Assembly: GCF_042666655.1 (NCBI RefSeq)
Contig: NZ_JBHTDE010000002.1
Span: 434,001 to 498,000 of the forward strand
Source: Paracraurococcus sp042666655
GTDB lineage: Bacteria > Pseudomonadota > Alphaproteobacteria > Acetobacterales > Acetobacteraceae
Direction of reading: 5' to 3'
DNA length: 64,000 nucleotides
Shown here: in pieces, positions 28,627 to 37,804 of the stretch
How the letters are laid out: each line of letters opens with the position of its first letter
How positions within the stretch are numbered: the first letter of the stretch is position 1
Notes under the pieces: model-generated
Databases searched by the model: none
Seen by the model: the letters and a program-made list of their open reading frames with translations, nothing else
What the model was told of the DNA's origin: nothing
Program-made: the position numbers and the translations under genes

Positions 28627-28784
28627 ATGCCACTGTCCTCGTACCGATCCTGAGCAACTGTGCCGCGGGCTTGGGCAGAACCGCCCGGCGCCGGAACTGC
28701 TCCGCGAATCGGGAGCTTTCCGGCCGCTGGCAGGCCCCTTTGCAGGGTGCTAGCGTCGGCGTGCTGAGGCTTCCGGAGAAGAAC

Positions 28785-30377
28785 ATGGGCTGGTGCATTC
28801 GCGCGGCGCAGGGCGCTGCGGTCGTGGCTTTGTCGTTGGCGACCGCACCGGCCAGTCACGCGCAGACGCTGACGATGGCCGTCGGCGCGCCGGTCACCTC
28901 GATCGATCCGCACTACCATCAGCTATCGCCGAACACCGCCGTCGCCCACATGATCTTCAGCGGGCTGACGGCGACGGACGGGCGCGCCCGCATCGTCCCC
29001 GACCTGGCCGAAAGCTGGAAGGCGATCGACGCCACCACCTGGGAGTTCAAGCTGCGGCCCGGCGTGCGCTTCCACAACGGCAGCGAATTCACCGCCGAGG
29101 ACGTTGCCTTCACCTTCGCCCGCGTGCCGAACGTGCCGAACTCGCCGTCCTCCTACGCCATCTATACGCGGCCGATCCGCGAGGTGCAGGTGGTCGATGC
29201 CCATACGCTGCGGCTGAAGACCGCGGTGCCCTACCCTCTGATGCCGACCGACCTGGCCAGCATCATGATCCTCGACAAGGAAACCCACGCGCAGGCGACG
29301 ACCGAGGGTTTCAATGCCGGGCCGATGGCGGTCGGCACCGGGCCGTTCCGCATGGTCAGCCACCGCAACGGCGACCGCATCGAGTTCGAGCGCAACGACG
29401 GCTATTTCGGCGCCAAGCCGGCCTGGCAGCGCGTCAACTACCGCATGATCACCAACGACGCCGGCCGCACCGCGGCGCTGCTGGCCGGCGACGTGGAGTT
29501 CATCGACCAGGTGCCGACCAGCGACCTGGCCAAGCTGCGCAACGATCAGCGGCTGGCGCTGTCCGAGATCACCGGCCTCCGGCTGATCTACCTCGCCTTC
29601 GACCATGCGCGGGCCGAGGCCTCGCCCTTCGTTACCGACAGCGACGGCAAGCCGCTCCCGGCCAATCCGCTGCGCGACCCGCGCGTGCGCCGTGCACTGT
29701 CGATGGCGATCGACCGCAACGCGATCGTCGAGCGGGTGATGGAAGGGGCGGCGATCCCGGCCGGTCAGTTCCTGCCGGAGGGCTCCTTCTCCTACGTCCC
29801 GGACCTGGCGGCGACGAAGTACGACACCGAGGGCGCGAAGCGGCTGCTGGCCGAGGCCGGCTTCCCGCAGGGCTTCCGCATCACACTGCACGGGCCGAAC
29901 GACCGCTACCCGAACGACAGCCGCATCATCCAGGCGATCGGCCAGATGTGGACCCGCGCCGGGATACGCACCGCGGTCGAGGCGCAGCCCTGGACCACCT
30001 TCATCAGCCGCGCCGGGCGGCAGGAATTCTCCACCTTCCTGCAGGGCTGGGGGACGTCTTCGGGGGAGGGGTCCAACCCGCTGCGCAACCTCACCGCCAC
30101 GCCCGACCGGGACAAGGGCTACGGCGCCTCCAACCGCGGCCGCTATTCCAACCCGGAGGTGGACCGCGTGCTGGACCAGGCGATGCGCGAGCTGGACGAC
30201 GCCAAGCGCGAGGCGCTGCTGCAGCAGGCGACGCGGCTGGTCTTCGAGGATACCGGCATCCTGCCGATGCATATCCAGAAGAACACCTGGGCCATGCGGA
30301 AGGGCCTGGCGCATGACGCCCGTGCCGACGAACTGACCCGGGCGCAGGATGTCCGCCCGGCAGGCGCGGCGAAATGA
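28785..30377 (+). CDS. Oligopeptide-type ABC transporter substrate-binding protein
   Basis: This is a 530-residue periplasmic binding protein of the SBP_bac_5 (DppA/OppA) family. The signal peptide is MGWCIRAAQGAAVVALSLAT, cleaved after the HAQ region. Family motifs include PDLAESWKAIDATTWEFKLR, VRFHNGSEFTAEDVAFTFAR and RVRRALSMAIDRNAIVERVM. ATG 28785 is preceded by GGAG at eight bases; the longer frame to 28461 runs into kpsC. It is the first gene of a five-gene importer operon, and its stop overlaps the first permease start (ATGA). The substrate may be peptides, glutathione or other small molecules and cannot be fixed from sequence. Confidence 0.93.
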   Translation: MGWCIRAAQGAAVVALSLATAPASHAQTLTMAVGAPVTSIDPHYHQLSPNTAVAHMIFSGLTATDGRARIVPDLAESWKAIDATTWEFKLRPGVRFHNGSEFTAEDVAFTFARVPNVPNSPSSYAIYTRPIREVQVVDAHTLRLKTAVPYPLMPTDLASIMILDKETHAQATTEGFNAGPMAVGTGPFRMVSHRNGDRIEFERNDGYFGAKPAWQRVNYRMITNDAGRTAALLAGDVEFIDQVPTSDLAKLRNDQRLALSEITGLRLIYLAFDHARAEASPFVTDSDGKPLPANPLRDPRVRRALSMAIDRNAIVERVMEGAAIPAGQFLPEGSFSYVPDLAATKYDTEGAKRLLAEAGFPQGFRITLHGPNDRYPNDSRIIQAIGQMWTRAGIRTAVEAQPWTTFISRAGRQEFSTFLQGWGTSSGEGSNPLRNLTATPDRDKGYGASNRGRYSNPEVDRVLDQAMRELDDAKREALLQQATRLVFEDTGILPMHIQKNTWAMRKGLAHDARADELTRAQDVRPAGAAK

Positions 30378-31348
30378 CCGCCTTCCTGCTGCGCCGGCTG
30401 ATCCAGGCGGCGGGCGTCGTGCTGGTGATGTCGCTGCTGGTCTTCCTCGGCGTCTACTGCATCGGCGACCCGATCGAGATCCTGATCAGCCCCGAGGCCG
30501 ACCAGATCGAGCGGGAGCGTGCGGTCCGCGCGCTCGGCCTCGACCTGCCGCTGTGGCAGCAGTACCTGGTCTTCCTCGGCAATGCGCTGCAGGGCGATCT
30601 GGGCCGCAGCTTCGTCTTCAACGAGCCGGCGCTGCGGCTGATCCTGGACCGCATGCCGGCGACGCTGGAACTGGCGGTCGGTGCCACCATCGCGGCGCTG
30701 ATCATCGGCCTGCCGCTCGGCCTCTATGCCGGGCTGCGGCCGCACTCGCCGCTGTCGAAGGGCATCCTGGCGGGCAGCATCCTCGGCTTCTCGCTGCCGA
30801 CCTTCTGGGTCGGGCTGATGCTGATCATGGTCTTTGCCGTGCAGCTCGGCTGGCTGCCGAGCACCGGGCGGGGCGAGACGGTCACGATCCTCGGCGCCCG
30901 CTGGTCGTTCCTCACGCGCGACGGCCTCGCGCACATGATCATGCCGGCGCTCAACCTCGCACTGTTCAAGATCAGCCTGGTCATCCGCCTGACCCGCGCC
31001 GGGGTACGGGAGACGATGCTGATGGACTACGTGAAATTCGCCCGCGCCAAGGGCCTCTCGCCGGCGCGGATCACCTTCGTCCACGTCTTCAAGAACATCC
31101 TGATCCCGGTGGTCACGGTGGTGGGGCTGGAATTCGGCGGCACCATCGCCTTCTCGGTAGTCACCGAAAGCGTCTTCGCCTGGCCGGGCATGGGCAAGCT
31201 GATCATCGACAGCATCAACGTGCTCGATCGGCCGGTGATGGTCGCCTACCTGATGATCATCGTGCTGATGTTCATCACCATCAACCTGGTGGTCGACATC
31301 ACCTATTCCCTGCTTGACCCGCGAGTCCGGCTGGAGGGCAAGTCATGA
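30374..31348 (+). CDS. ABC transporter permease, DppB type
   Basis: This 324-residue inner-membrane permease has about six helices. It starts MTAFLLRRLIQAAGVVLVMS, the usual DppB N-terminus. The coupling loop near the C-terminus contains VRETMLMDYVKFARAKGLSP, the EAA-type motif that contacts the ATPases. It overlaps the binding-protein gene and the next permease gene by four bases each, so all should be translated together. Confidence 0.94.
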   Translation: MTAFLLRRLIQAAGVVLVMSLLVFLGVYCIGDPIEILISPEADQIERERAVRALGLDLPLWQQYLVFLGNALQGDLGRSFVFNEPALRLILDRMPATLELAVGATIAALIIGLPLGLYAGLRPHSPLSKGILAGSILGFSLPTFWVGLMLIMVFAVQLGWLPSTGRGETVTILGARWSFLTRDGLAHMIMPALNLALFKISLVIRLTRAGVRETMLMDYVKFARAKGLSPARITFVHVFKNILIPVVTVVGLEFGGTIAFSVVTESVFAWPGMGKLIIDSINVLDRPVMVAYLMIIVLMFITINLVVDITYSLLDPRVRLEGKS

Positions 31349-32271
31349 GCACCACCACCGCCCGCGCACCGCTTGCCACCCTTCCGCCCGTGCCGCGGGT
31401 GGAGACGCCGTTCCGCCGCTTCGTCTCGGAATTCGCCGCCTCGCGCCTCGCGCTGTTCGGCCTGGTGGTGTTCGGCATCATCGTGCTGGTCGCCGTATTC
31501 GCCTCCTGGCTCGCGCCGCAGAATCCCTACGACCTGGCGCAGCTCGACATCATGGACGGGCGGCTGGAGCCGGGCAGCGTCGGCGGCTCGGGCATCACCC
31601 ACTGGCTCGGCACCGACGACCAGGGCCGCGACATGCTGTCGGGCATCATGTACGGGCTGCGGATCTCGCTGATCGTCGGTGCGGGGTCGGCGATCATCGC
31701 CTGCCTGGTCGGCGCCTCGCTCGGCATGCTGGCGGCCTATGCCGGAGGGCGGACCGACGGTCTGATCATGCGGCTGGTGGACCTGCAGCTGTCCTTCCCG
31801 GCAATCCTCGCGGCGCTGATGATCCTGGCCTTCCTCGGCAAGGGGATCTTCAACGTCGTCATCGCGCTGGTGGTGGTGGAATGGGCCTACTATGCCCGCA
31901 CCGTGCGTGGCTCGGCGCTGGTCGAGCGGCGGCGCGAGTATATCGAGGCGGCGCAGTGCCTCGCCCTGCCGACGCGCCGCATCATCTTCCGTCACCTGCT
32001 GCCGAACTGCCTGCCGCCGCTGATCGTCGTCGGCACCATGCAGGTGGCGCGCGCCATTGCGCTGGAGGCGACGCTGTCCTTCCTCGGCCTCGGCGTGCCG
32101 ATCACCGAGCCGTCGCTCGGCCTGCTGATCGCCAACGGCTACGAATACATGCTCAGCGGGAAATACTGGATCAGCTTCTACCCGGGGATCGCGCTGCTGG
32201 TGACCATCGTCTCGATCAACCTCGTCGGCGATCAGTTGCGCGACGTGCTGAACCCGAGGCTGAAGAAGTGA
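31345..32271 (+). CDS. ABC transporter permease, DppC type
   Basis: This is a 308-residue permease partner. An N-terminal cytoplasmic segment precedes the first helix (LALFGLVVFGIIVLVAVFAS). HWLGTDDQGRDMLSGIMYGL is the hallmark of DppC proteins. The coupling motif is RREYIEAAQCLALPTRRIIF. It ends GDQLRDVLNPRLKK as the family does. The TGA overlaps the GTG start of the first ATPase gene. Confidence 0.94.
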   Translation: MSTTTARAPLATLPPVPRVETPFRRFVSEFAASRLALFGLVVFGIIVLVAVFASWLAPQNPYDLAQLDIMDGRLEPGSVGGSGITHWLGTDDQGRDMLSGIMYGLRISLIVGAGSAIIACLVGASLGMLAAYAGGRTDGLIMRLVDLQLSFPAILAALMILAFLGKGIFNVVIALVVVEWAYYARTVRGSALVERRREYIEAAQCLALPTRRIIFRHLLPNCLPPLIVVGTMQVARAIALEATLSFLGLGVPITEPSLGLLIANGYEYMLSGKYWISFYPGIALLVTIVSINLVGDQLRDVLNPRLKK

Positions 32272-33248
32272 GCGCGCCGACTCTCGAAGTCCGCAACCTG
32301 CGCACCCATTTCTTCACCCGCGCCGGCGTGGTGAAGGCGGTCGACGACGTCTCCTTCACCGTGCGCAGCGGCAAGGTGCTCGGCCTGGTCGGCGAGAGCG
32401 GCTCGGGCAAGTCGGTCACCGGCTTCTCCATCCTCGGCCTGGTCGACCCACCCGGTCGCATCGTCGGCGGCAGCATCCTGTTCAAGGGGCAGGACCTGGC
32501 GACCTTGTCCGAGGAAGCGATGCGGCAGCTCCGCGGCAACCGCATCGCGATGATCTTCCAGGACCCAATGATGACGCTGAACCCGGTCCTGCGCATCGAC
32601 ACCCAGATGATCGAGACGGTGCAGGCGCATGCGAAGGTGAGCCGTGAGGAGGCCCGGCAACGTTCACGCGACGCGCTCGGCCAGGTCGGCATCGCCTCCC
32701 CGGATGAACGCCTGCGCTCCTACCCGCACCAGTTCTCCGGCGGCATGCGCCAGCGCGTCGCCATCGCCATCGCCCTGCTGCACAAGCCCGACGTCATCGT
32801 GGCGGACGAGCCGACCACCGCACTCGACGTCACCATCCAGGGGCAGATCCTGGCCGAGGCGCAGAAGCTCTGCGCCCAGACCGGCACCGCGCTGGTCTGG
32901 ATCACCCACGACCTGTCCGTCGTCGCCGGCCTCGCCGACGACATCGCGGTGATGTATGCCGGCAAGGTGGTGGAGAACGGCCCGGTCGAGCAGGTGCTCG
33001 ACGCCCCGCTGCATCCCTACACGCTTGGCCTGATCGGCAGCGTGCCCAGCCGCAACCGGCGCGGCGAGCCGCTGCGGCAGATTCCCGGCATGACCCCCTC
33101 GATGCTCAACCTGCCGGCCGGCTGCGCCTTCCGCGCCCGCTGCCCGCGTGCCGAGGCGCGCTGCGCCGAGCCGCCGCCGATGGCGGAGTACCGGCCCGGC
33201 CGCTTCGCCCGCTGCATCCACCCGCATGACGAGGTGCTGGCCGCATGA
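32268..33248 (+). CDS. ABC transporter ATP-binding protein, DppD type
   Basis: This is a 326-residue ATPase. Walker A is GESGSGKS, the signature HQFSGGMRQRVAIAIAL, and Walker B VIVADEPTTALDVTIQ. A C-terminal oligopeptide-transporter extension holds CAFRARCPRAEARC, the cysteine cluster that binds an iron-sulphur centre in this group. The start is GTG 32268, overlapping the permease TGA (GTGA). A much longer in-frame reading from 31314 runs through the permease gene and is a shadow. Confidence 0.95.
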   Translation: MSAPTLEVRNLRTHFFTRAGVVKAVDDVSFTVRSGKVLGLVGESGSGKSVTGFSILGLVDPPGRIVGGSILFKGQDLATLSEEAMRQLRGNRIAMIFQDPMMTLNPVLRIDTQMIETVQAHAKVSREEARQRSRDALGQVGIASPDERLRSYPHQFSGGMRQRVAIAIALLHKPDVIVADEPTTALDVTIQGQILAEAQKLCAQTGTALVWITHDLSVVAGLADDIAVMYAGKVVENGPVEQVLDAPLHPYTLGLIGSVPSRNRRGEPLRQIPGMTPSMLNLPAGCAFRARCPRAEARCAEPPPMAEYRPGRFARCIHPHDEVLAA

Positions 33249-34282
33249 GCGCCGTGCTGGAAGCGCCCCGCGCCGCGGCGCAGGACGGCGTGCCGATCAT
33301 CGAGTTGCGCGGCGTTTCCAAGCGCTTCTCCAACCCGCTCGACTTCGCCGGCCGGCTGATCAAGCGGCTGGGCGTCAAAATGCGGGAGGACGTGGTGCAT
33401 GCCGTCGACGGCGTCGACCTCAGCGTCCACAAGGGCGAGGTGGTCGGCCTGGTCGGTGAGAGCGGCTGCGGCAAGTCCACCCTCGGCCGCATGGTCGCCG
33501 GCATCATGCCGCCTTCCGACGGCCAGGTCATCTGGCGCGGCCAGGACCTGACGATGCTGTCCGGGGCCGATGCCAAGCGCGCCAAGCTGCGCACCCAGAT
33601 GATCTTCCAGGATCCCTATGCCTCGCTCAACCCGCGGCTGAAGGTCGCCGAGATCGTCGGCGAGGCACCGCAATACCACGGCCTGGTACCGCGCGGCGGG
33701 CTAGAGACCTATGTCGACGACCAGCTCCGCCGGGCCGGGCTCGATCCCGCACTCAAGCGCCGCTACCCGCATCAGTTCAGCGGCGGCCAGCGGCAGCGCA
33801 TCGGCATCGCCCGCGCCCTGGCCGTGCAGCCCGACTTCCTGGTCTGCGACGAGGCAGTGGCGGCGCTCGACGTCTCGATCCAGGCGCAGATCCTCAATCT
33901 CTTCATGAAGCTGCGGCGGGAACTCGACCTCACCTACCTCTTCATCAGCCACGACCTTGGGGTGGTCGAACACCTGAGCGACCGGGTGGTGATCATGTAT
34001 CTCGGCCGGGTGGTCGAGGAGGCGCCCTCCGAGGAGGTCTTCGCCCGGCCGAACCACCCCTACACGCGGGCGCTGCTGGCCGAGGTGCCGCGGATCGAGG
34101 CGCGCAAGCGTGCCTTTGCCGGGGTGCAGGGGGAGATCCCGTCGCCGCTGAGCCCGCCCAGCGGCTGCCACTTCCACCCGCGCTGCCCGCATGCCTTCGA
34201 CCGCTGCAAGGTCGAGCGACCGGCGCTGCGGCAGGTGGCGCCCGGGCATCGCAGCGCCTGCCACCTGAACGACGCGGCGTGA
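33245..34282 (+). CDS. ABC transporter ATP-binding protein, DppF type
   Basis: This 345-residue ATPase is paired with the preceding one. Walker A is GESGCGKSTLGRMVAG, the signature HQFSGGQRQRIGIARAL, and Walker B FLVCDEAVAALDVSIQ. The C-terminal CHFHPRCPHAFDRC cysteine cluster is typical. An alanine (VAALDVS) replaces the serine/threonine common after the catalytic glutamate region; this occurs in the family and should not abolish activity. It overlaps the first ATPase by four bases, and its stop overlaps the tiny lipoprotein start. Confidence 0.95.
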   Translation: MSAVLEAPRAAAQDGVPIIELRGVSKRFSNPLDFAGRLIKRLGVKMREDVVHAVDGVDLSVHKGEVVGLVGESGCGKSTLGRMVAGIMPPSDGQVIWRGQDLTMLSGADAKRAKLRTQMIFQDPYASLNPRLKVAEIVGEAPQYHGLVPRGGLETYVDDQLRRAGLDPALKRRYPHQFSGGQRQRIGIARALAVQPDFLVCDEAVAALDVSIQAQILNLFMKLRRELDLTYLFISHDLGVVEHLSDRVVIMYLGRVVEEAPSEEVFARPNHPYTRALLAEVPRIEARKRAFAGVQGEIPSPLSPPSGCHFHPRCPHAFDRCKVERPALRQVAPGHRSACHLNDAA

Positions 34283-34404
34283 GGCGCGCCGTCGCCCTGC
34301 TGTTGCTGCTGGCACTCGGCGCCTGCGCCGCCGGCGGGGCGAGCGGGCCCTATCTCGGCGGCTCGGTCGGCGGCAATCTGCGGGCGGATACCCGCGGCCG
34401 CTGA
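34279..34404 (+). CDS. Tiny lipoprotein (41 residues) at the end of the importer operon
   Basis: The frame starts at GTG 34279, which overlaps the TGA of the second ATPase gene (GTGA), and ends at TGA 34404. It reads VRRAVALLLLLALGACAAGG followed by about 20 residues, SGPYLGGSVGGNLRADTRGR. The first 16 residues are a lipoprotein signal with an LGAC lipobox; the mature peptide has only about 26 residues. It ends four bases before the convergent MFS gene stop. The four-base overlap, same as all other junctions in this operon, makes it likely real. Entericidin-like small lipoproteins are a possible comparison, but no homology is claimed. Confidence 0.65.
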   Translation: MRRAVALLLLLALGACAAGGASGPYLGGSVGGNLRADTRGR

Positions 34405-34408
34405 AGCG

Positions 34409-35605
34409 TCAGCGTGCCCGGGCGGCCAGCGCGAAGGAGGCGGCGCCAAGTCCGGCCAGCGCCATCAGCAGCCAGGGCACCGGCCCATAGCCGCCGGCGC
34501 TTTCCCAGATCAGCGCGATCAGCACGGGGGCGGCGGTGCGCGGCACCACGGTGGCCACGCTCAGCGCCCCGGTGATGGCGCCGTAGCCTTCACGTCCCAG
34601 GATCTCCGCCACGCCGGCGGCGCGGACGATGGTCATCAGCCCGTCGGCCACGGCCCAGCACAGCGCAAACAGCACCAGCCAGGCGAGCTCTGGCGGCGCC
34701 AGCGCCAGGACCAGCATGCCGACGGGCGTCAGCAAGGTCGCCAGCAGCCCGACGCCACGCATGGTGACGCGCCGGCCGAGCGCGAACAGCGCCAGCCGCG
34801 CCGCCACCTGGAAGGGCCCATGCAGCGCGACGATCAGCAATACGGAAGCCTCCGGCAGGCCGCGCTCGCGCAGCAGGGGGATGGCATGCGCGCCGAGGCC
34901 GATGCCGATGAAGGCATGCGCCGCGAAGCAGCCGGCCAGGCCGAGGAAGGCCGGCCGCCGAATGGCCTCGCGCAGGCTGAAGCCGCTGCGCGGGGCGAAG
35001 GCCGGGCGGGGCGACGGTCGCGGCAGCAGCCATAGCGCGAGCAGGCCGGGGATCACCTGCAGCGCCGCCAGCACCAGCAAGGCATGCCGCCAGCCGAACG
35101 CCTCGATCAGCACCGCGCCCAGCGGGACGAAGATCGTCCCGGTGAAGCCGGTGATGAAGGTGATGCCGGTGATGGTGCGGCTCGGGTCGCGCGCCGAGGT
35201 CACCACCACCGCCATGGCCGGGCCCCAGAGCGCGGCCGCCTGGGCCAGCCCCATGGCGGCCCAGGTCGCCCAGTAGGCCGCTAGGCTGTCGGCGAAGGAC
35301 CAGGCCAGCAGCAGCGCCGCGCCGAGCCAGCCGCCCCAGGCCAGCATCGACCGCCCGCCGTGGCGGTCGACGTGCTGGCCGATCGGCACCGCAGCGAAGC
35401 CGGAGACCAGCATGGCCAGGGTCAGCCCGGCATTGATCGCCGCGCGCGACCAGCCGAGTTCGGCCTCCATCGGTGCGCCGAACAGCGCGAAGGTGGAGAA
35501 CAGGGTGCCCCAGCCGATGGTCTGGCCGATGGCGATGCAGAGGAGGAGGCGGGCGTCGCTGGCGCGGGCCGTGCCGACGCTTTCCTCAGGTGCCGGCACG
35601 GCCAT
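34409..35605 (-). CDS. MFS transporter
   Basis: This is a 398-residue major facilitator superfamily protein with about 12 helices. The A-like loop reads VPIGQHVDRHGGRSMLAWGG between helices 2 and 3. Helix 1 contains IAIGQTIGWGTLFSTFALFG, a pattern common in the monocarboxylate/oxalate-like and fosmidomycin-like MFS groups. The substrate is unknown. ATG 35605 is chosen; the frame to 35671 overlaps the NAD kinase gene. It lies 22 bases after the NAD kinase stop and may be in its transcript. Confidence 0.9.
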   Translation of the reverse strand: MAVPAPEESVGTARASDARLLLCIAIGQTIGWGTLFSTFALFGAPMEAELGWSRAAINAGLTLAMLVSGFAAVPIGQHVDRHGGRSMLAWGGWLGAALLLAWSFADSLAAYWATWAAMGLAQAAALWGPAMAVVVTSARDPSRTITGITFITGFTGTIFVPLGAVLIEAFGWRHALLVLAALQVIPGLLALWLLPRPSPRPAFAPRSGFSLREAIRRPAFLGLAGCFAAHAFIGIGLGAHAIPLLRERGLPEASVLLIVALHGPFQVAARLALFALGRRVTMRGVGLLATLLTPVGMLVLALAPPELAWLVLFALCWAVADGLMTIVRAAGVAEILGREGYGAITGALSVATVVPRTAAPVLIALIWESAGGYGPVPWLLMALAGLGAASFALAARAR

Positions 35606-35627
35606 GCGGTCAGCCCCGGTCCCGGCG

Positions 35628-36449
35628 TCAGACGGTGAACTGTTCCGCGATGATCCGCTCGGACAGCCCATGGTCCGGGTCGAACAGCAGGGTCAGGCTG
35701 ACCGTGCGGTCCTCCCGCACCTCGACCCGGCGGACGTCGCGCACCTCGGTGTAGTCGGCCACCGCCGCCACCGGGCGCTTGTCGGCTTCGAGGATCTCGA
35801 ACACCACCGCGGCATCGCCCGGCAGCAGGGCGCCGCGCCAGCGCCGCGGCCGGAAGGCGGAAATCGGCGTCAAGGGCAGCAGGTTGGCGCCGAGCGGCAC
35901 GATCGGGCCATGCGCCGAGAGGTTGTAGGCGGTGCTGCCCGCCGGCGTCGCCACCAGCACGCCGTCGCAGATCAGCTCCGGCAGGCGGACCTTGCCGTCC
36001 ACCAGAATGCGGACCTTGGCGGCCTGGCGGGTCTCGCGCAGCAGGGAGACTTCGTTGATCGCCAGGGCCTCGGCCACCTGGCCATCCGCCGCGGTGGTAC
36101 GCATCCGCAATGGGTGCAGCACGGCCGCCTGCGCCTCGGCCAGGCGTTGCTCCAGCCCGTCCTCGCGGTAGTCGTTCATCAGGAAGCCGACGCTGCCGCA
36201 ATTCATCCCATAGATGGGGATGTTGCGGCCGAGCCAACGGTGCTGCGTCTCCAGCATGCAGCCGTCGCCGCCGAGCGAGACGATCGCCGCAGCCTCCTCG
36301 GTCGCCACCTCACCGTACAGGGCCACCAGCCGGTCCCGGGCGGCTCCCGCGACTTCGGTCGCGGCGGCATGGAAGGCGATGCGGCCGCGGAAATCCTCCG
36401 GCTGCAGCGCCGTCGGCTGCGGGAAGGGCAGTGGCGACACCTCGTTCAC
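35628..36449 (-). CDS. nadK: NAD kinase
   Basis: This 273-residue cytoplasmic kinase phosphorylates NAD to NADP. The diagnostic GGDG is at residues 60-63, followed by YGMNCGSVGFLMNDY, and the second conserved block LPELICDGVLVATPAGSTAY ends in the NLSAHGPIVPL substrate loop. The length is typical of the short alphaproteobacterial form. The start is GTG 36449, seven bases after the stop of the nitrilase gene, so the two are probably co-transcribed. Confidence 0.96.
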   Translation of the reverse strand: MNEVSPLPFPQPTALQPEDFRGRIAFHAAATEVAGAARDRLVALYGEVATEEAAAIVSLGGDGCMLETQHRWLGRNIPIYGMNCGSVGFLMNDYREDGLEQRLAEAQAAVLHPLRMRTTAADGQVAEALAINEVSLLRETRQAAKVRILVDGKVRLPELICDGVLVATPAGSTAYNLSAHGPIVPLGANLLPLTPISAFRPRRWRGALLPGDAAVVFEILEADKRPVAAVADYTEVRDVRRVEVREDRTVSLTLLFDPDHGLSERIIAEQFTV

Positions 36450-36456
36450 GCCGCGG

Positions 36457-37302
36457 TCACAGCGTGATCGGCCGGGCAGCCCGATGTTCGAGCACCGGCA
36501 TGTCCCGCCGCACCCGCGCCGTCACCGTCGGGTCGATCCGCGCCGTGGCCCAGCCGATCCCGTCCGAGACCTTGGCGACCACATGCCCCCAGGGGTCGGC
36601 CACCAGCGAATGCCCGTAGACCGAGCGCTGCGCGCCGCGCTCCTCGTACTGCCCGGTTGAGGCGGCGGCGAGGATCCAGCACTGGCTCTCGATCGCGCGC
36701 GCCTTCAGCAGGACCTCCCAATGGTCCTTGCCGGTCTGCAGGGTGAAGTTCGAAGGCACGAGAATCGCCTCCACCCCCAGCTTCCGCAGCGCCAGATATT
36801 GTTCGGCGAAGCGGATGTCGTAGCAGATGGTGCAGCCGAAGGTGATGCCGCCGGCCTCGAAGGTGACCAGCTGGTCGCCAGCGCCGTACAAGGCGCTTTC
36901 CTTGTACCCGGTGCCGTCCGGCCCGGTGATGTCGAACAGGTGGACCTTGCGGTAGCGGGCGATCTCGGCACCCGAGGGGTCGAAGACGAGCGTGGTGTTG
37001 AACAGCTTTTCCGCACCGTCCTCAATCATGGAGCCGCCATGGACATGAATTCCATGGGTCCGCGCCAGATCGCGCAGCATCTCGTAAGCCGCGCCACCCG
37101 GCTCACCCGAGCCTGCGGGCGGCAGGATCTCCGCGGCCGCCTTCCGGCTGTCGCGGCCACCGCCGAGATTGGTCCAGGTCTCCGGCAGGGTGACCAGGCA
37201 GGGCCGGTCGGCCTCGACCGCGGCTTCGATCAGCCGGCGCGCCTGGGCCAGGTTCGCCGCCTTGTCGCTGCCCTGGTTCATTTGGATGACGCTGACGCGC
37301 AT
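36457..37302 (-). CDS. Nitrilase-superfamily carbon-nitrogen hydrolase (Nit1-like)
   Basis: This 281-residue amidase has the nitrilase triad E41 (LPETW), K119 (RYRKVHLFD) and C160 (GCTICYDIRF). The overall sequence fits the Nit group that hydrolyses deaminated glutathione or omega-amides; DITGPDGTGYKES and SNFTLQTGKDHWEVLLKARA are typical. It would act as a metabolite-repair enzyme in the cytoplasm. The start MRVSVIQMNQG is the family N-terminus. It is followed after seven bases by nadK. Confidence 0.92.
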   Translation of the reverse strand: MRVSVIQMNQGSDKAANLAQARRLIEAAVEADRPCLVTLPETWTNLGGGRDSRKAAAEILPPAGSGEPGGAAYEMLRDLARTHGIHVHGGSMIEDGAEKLFNTTLVFDPSGAEIARYRKVHLFDITGPDGTGYKESALYGAGDQLVTFEAGGITFGCTICYDIRFAEQYLALRKLGVEAILVPSNFTLQTGKDHWEVLLKARAIESQCWILAAASTGQYEERGAQRSVYGHSLVADPWGHVVAKVSDGIGWATARIDPTVTARVRRDMPVLEHRAARPITL

Positions 37303-37363
37303 GCCTTCCCGTCCTCCTGCTGCCGCGCACTAAGCCGCTTTGCCGCACGGCCGGCAAGTCGAC

Positions 37364-37753
37364 CTAGCGCCCGCGCTCGCCCGGCCAGTCCACCTTTGGC
37401 TCGGACCGGCCGCCGCGGCTTTCCGGCCAAGCGGCCGGTGGCGGCACCGGGGGGGAGATTCGCGGATCCTCCGCCACGGCGCGCGGGGCGCGGCTCGGCA
37501 ACTCGACCCAATCCTCGGTGGCCGCACGGCGGGGCGTGCCCGACAGTTGCAGCGACAGGCTGCGGATCTCGGCCTGCAACTCGTCAAGCTGCGCCTCGAT
37601 CGAGTCGAGCCGGCCCTTCACCCCGAAAACGCTGAACGGCATCAGCAGATAAGCCAGCCCCGCCAGCAGCAGCAGGAGCAGGGCAACCAGCCCTGTCCAG
37701 TCCGGCAGGCCGGGGATGGCGAGCCGTGATGCGAGATCCTGCAGCAGGCCCAT
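37364..37753 (-). CDS. Membrane-anchored coiled-coil protein, unknown function
   Basis: This 129-residue protein has one strong membrane helix (GLVALLLLLLAGLAYLLMPF, about residues 21-40). A short coiled coil follows (DSIEAQLDELQAEIRSLSLQ), then a proline-rich polar tail. No enzymatic motif is seen. It starts 51 bases after the moaA stop and precedes the nitrilase gene by 61 bases. The codon bias is consistent with a real gene. A membrane scaffold role is possible but unsupported. Confidence 0.7.
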   Translation of the reverse strand: MGLLQDLASRLAIPGLPDWTGLVALLLLLLAGLAYLLMPFSVFGVKGRLDSIEAQLDELQAEIRSLSLQLSGTPRRAATEDWVELPSRAPRAVAEDPRISPPVPPPAAWPESRGGRSEPKVDWPGERGR

Positions 37754-37804
37754 GCGCGCTTCACCTATGCCATGCGGGGCCGGGACAGGGCGCCCCGGCG
37801 CTGA

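Noticed and set aside
31314..33248. A 644-codon frame that could suggest a permease-ATPase fusion
   Set aside because: The part before 32268 is out of frame with a clear DppC gene and has no permease character. The ATPase has its own GTG start overlapping the DppC stop.
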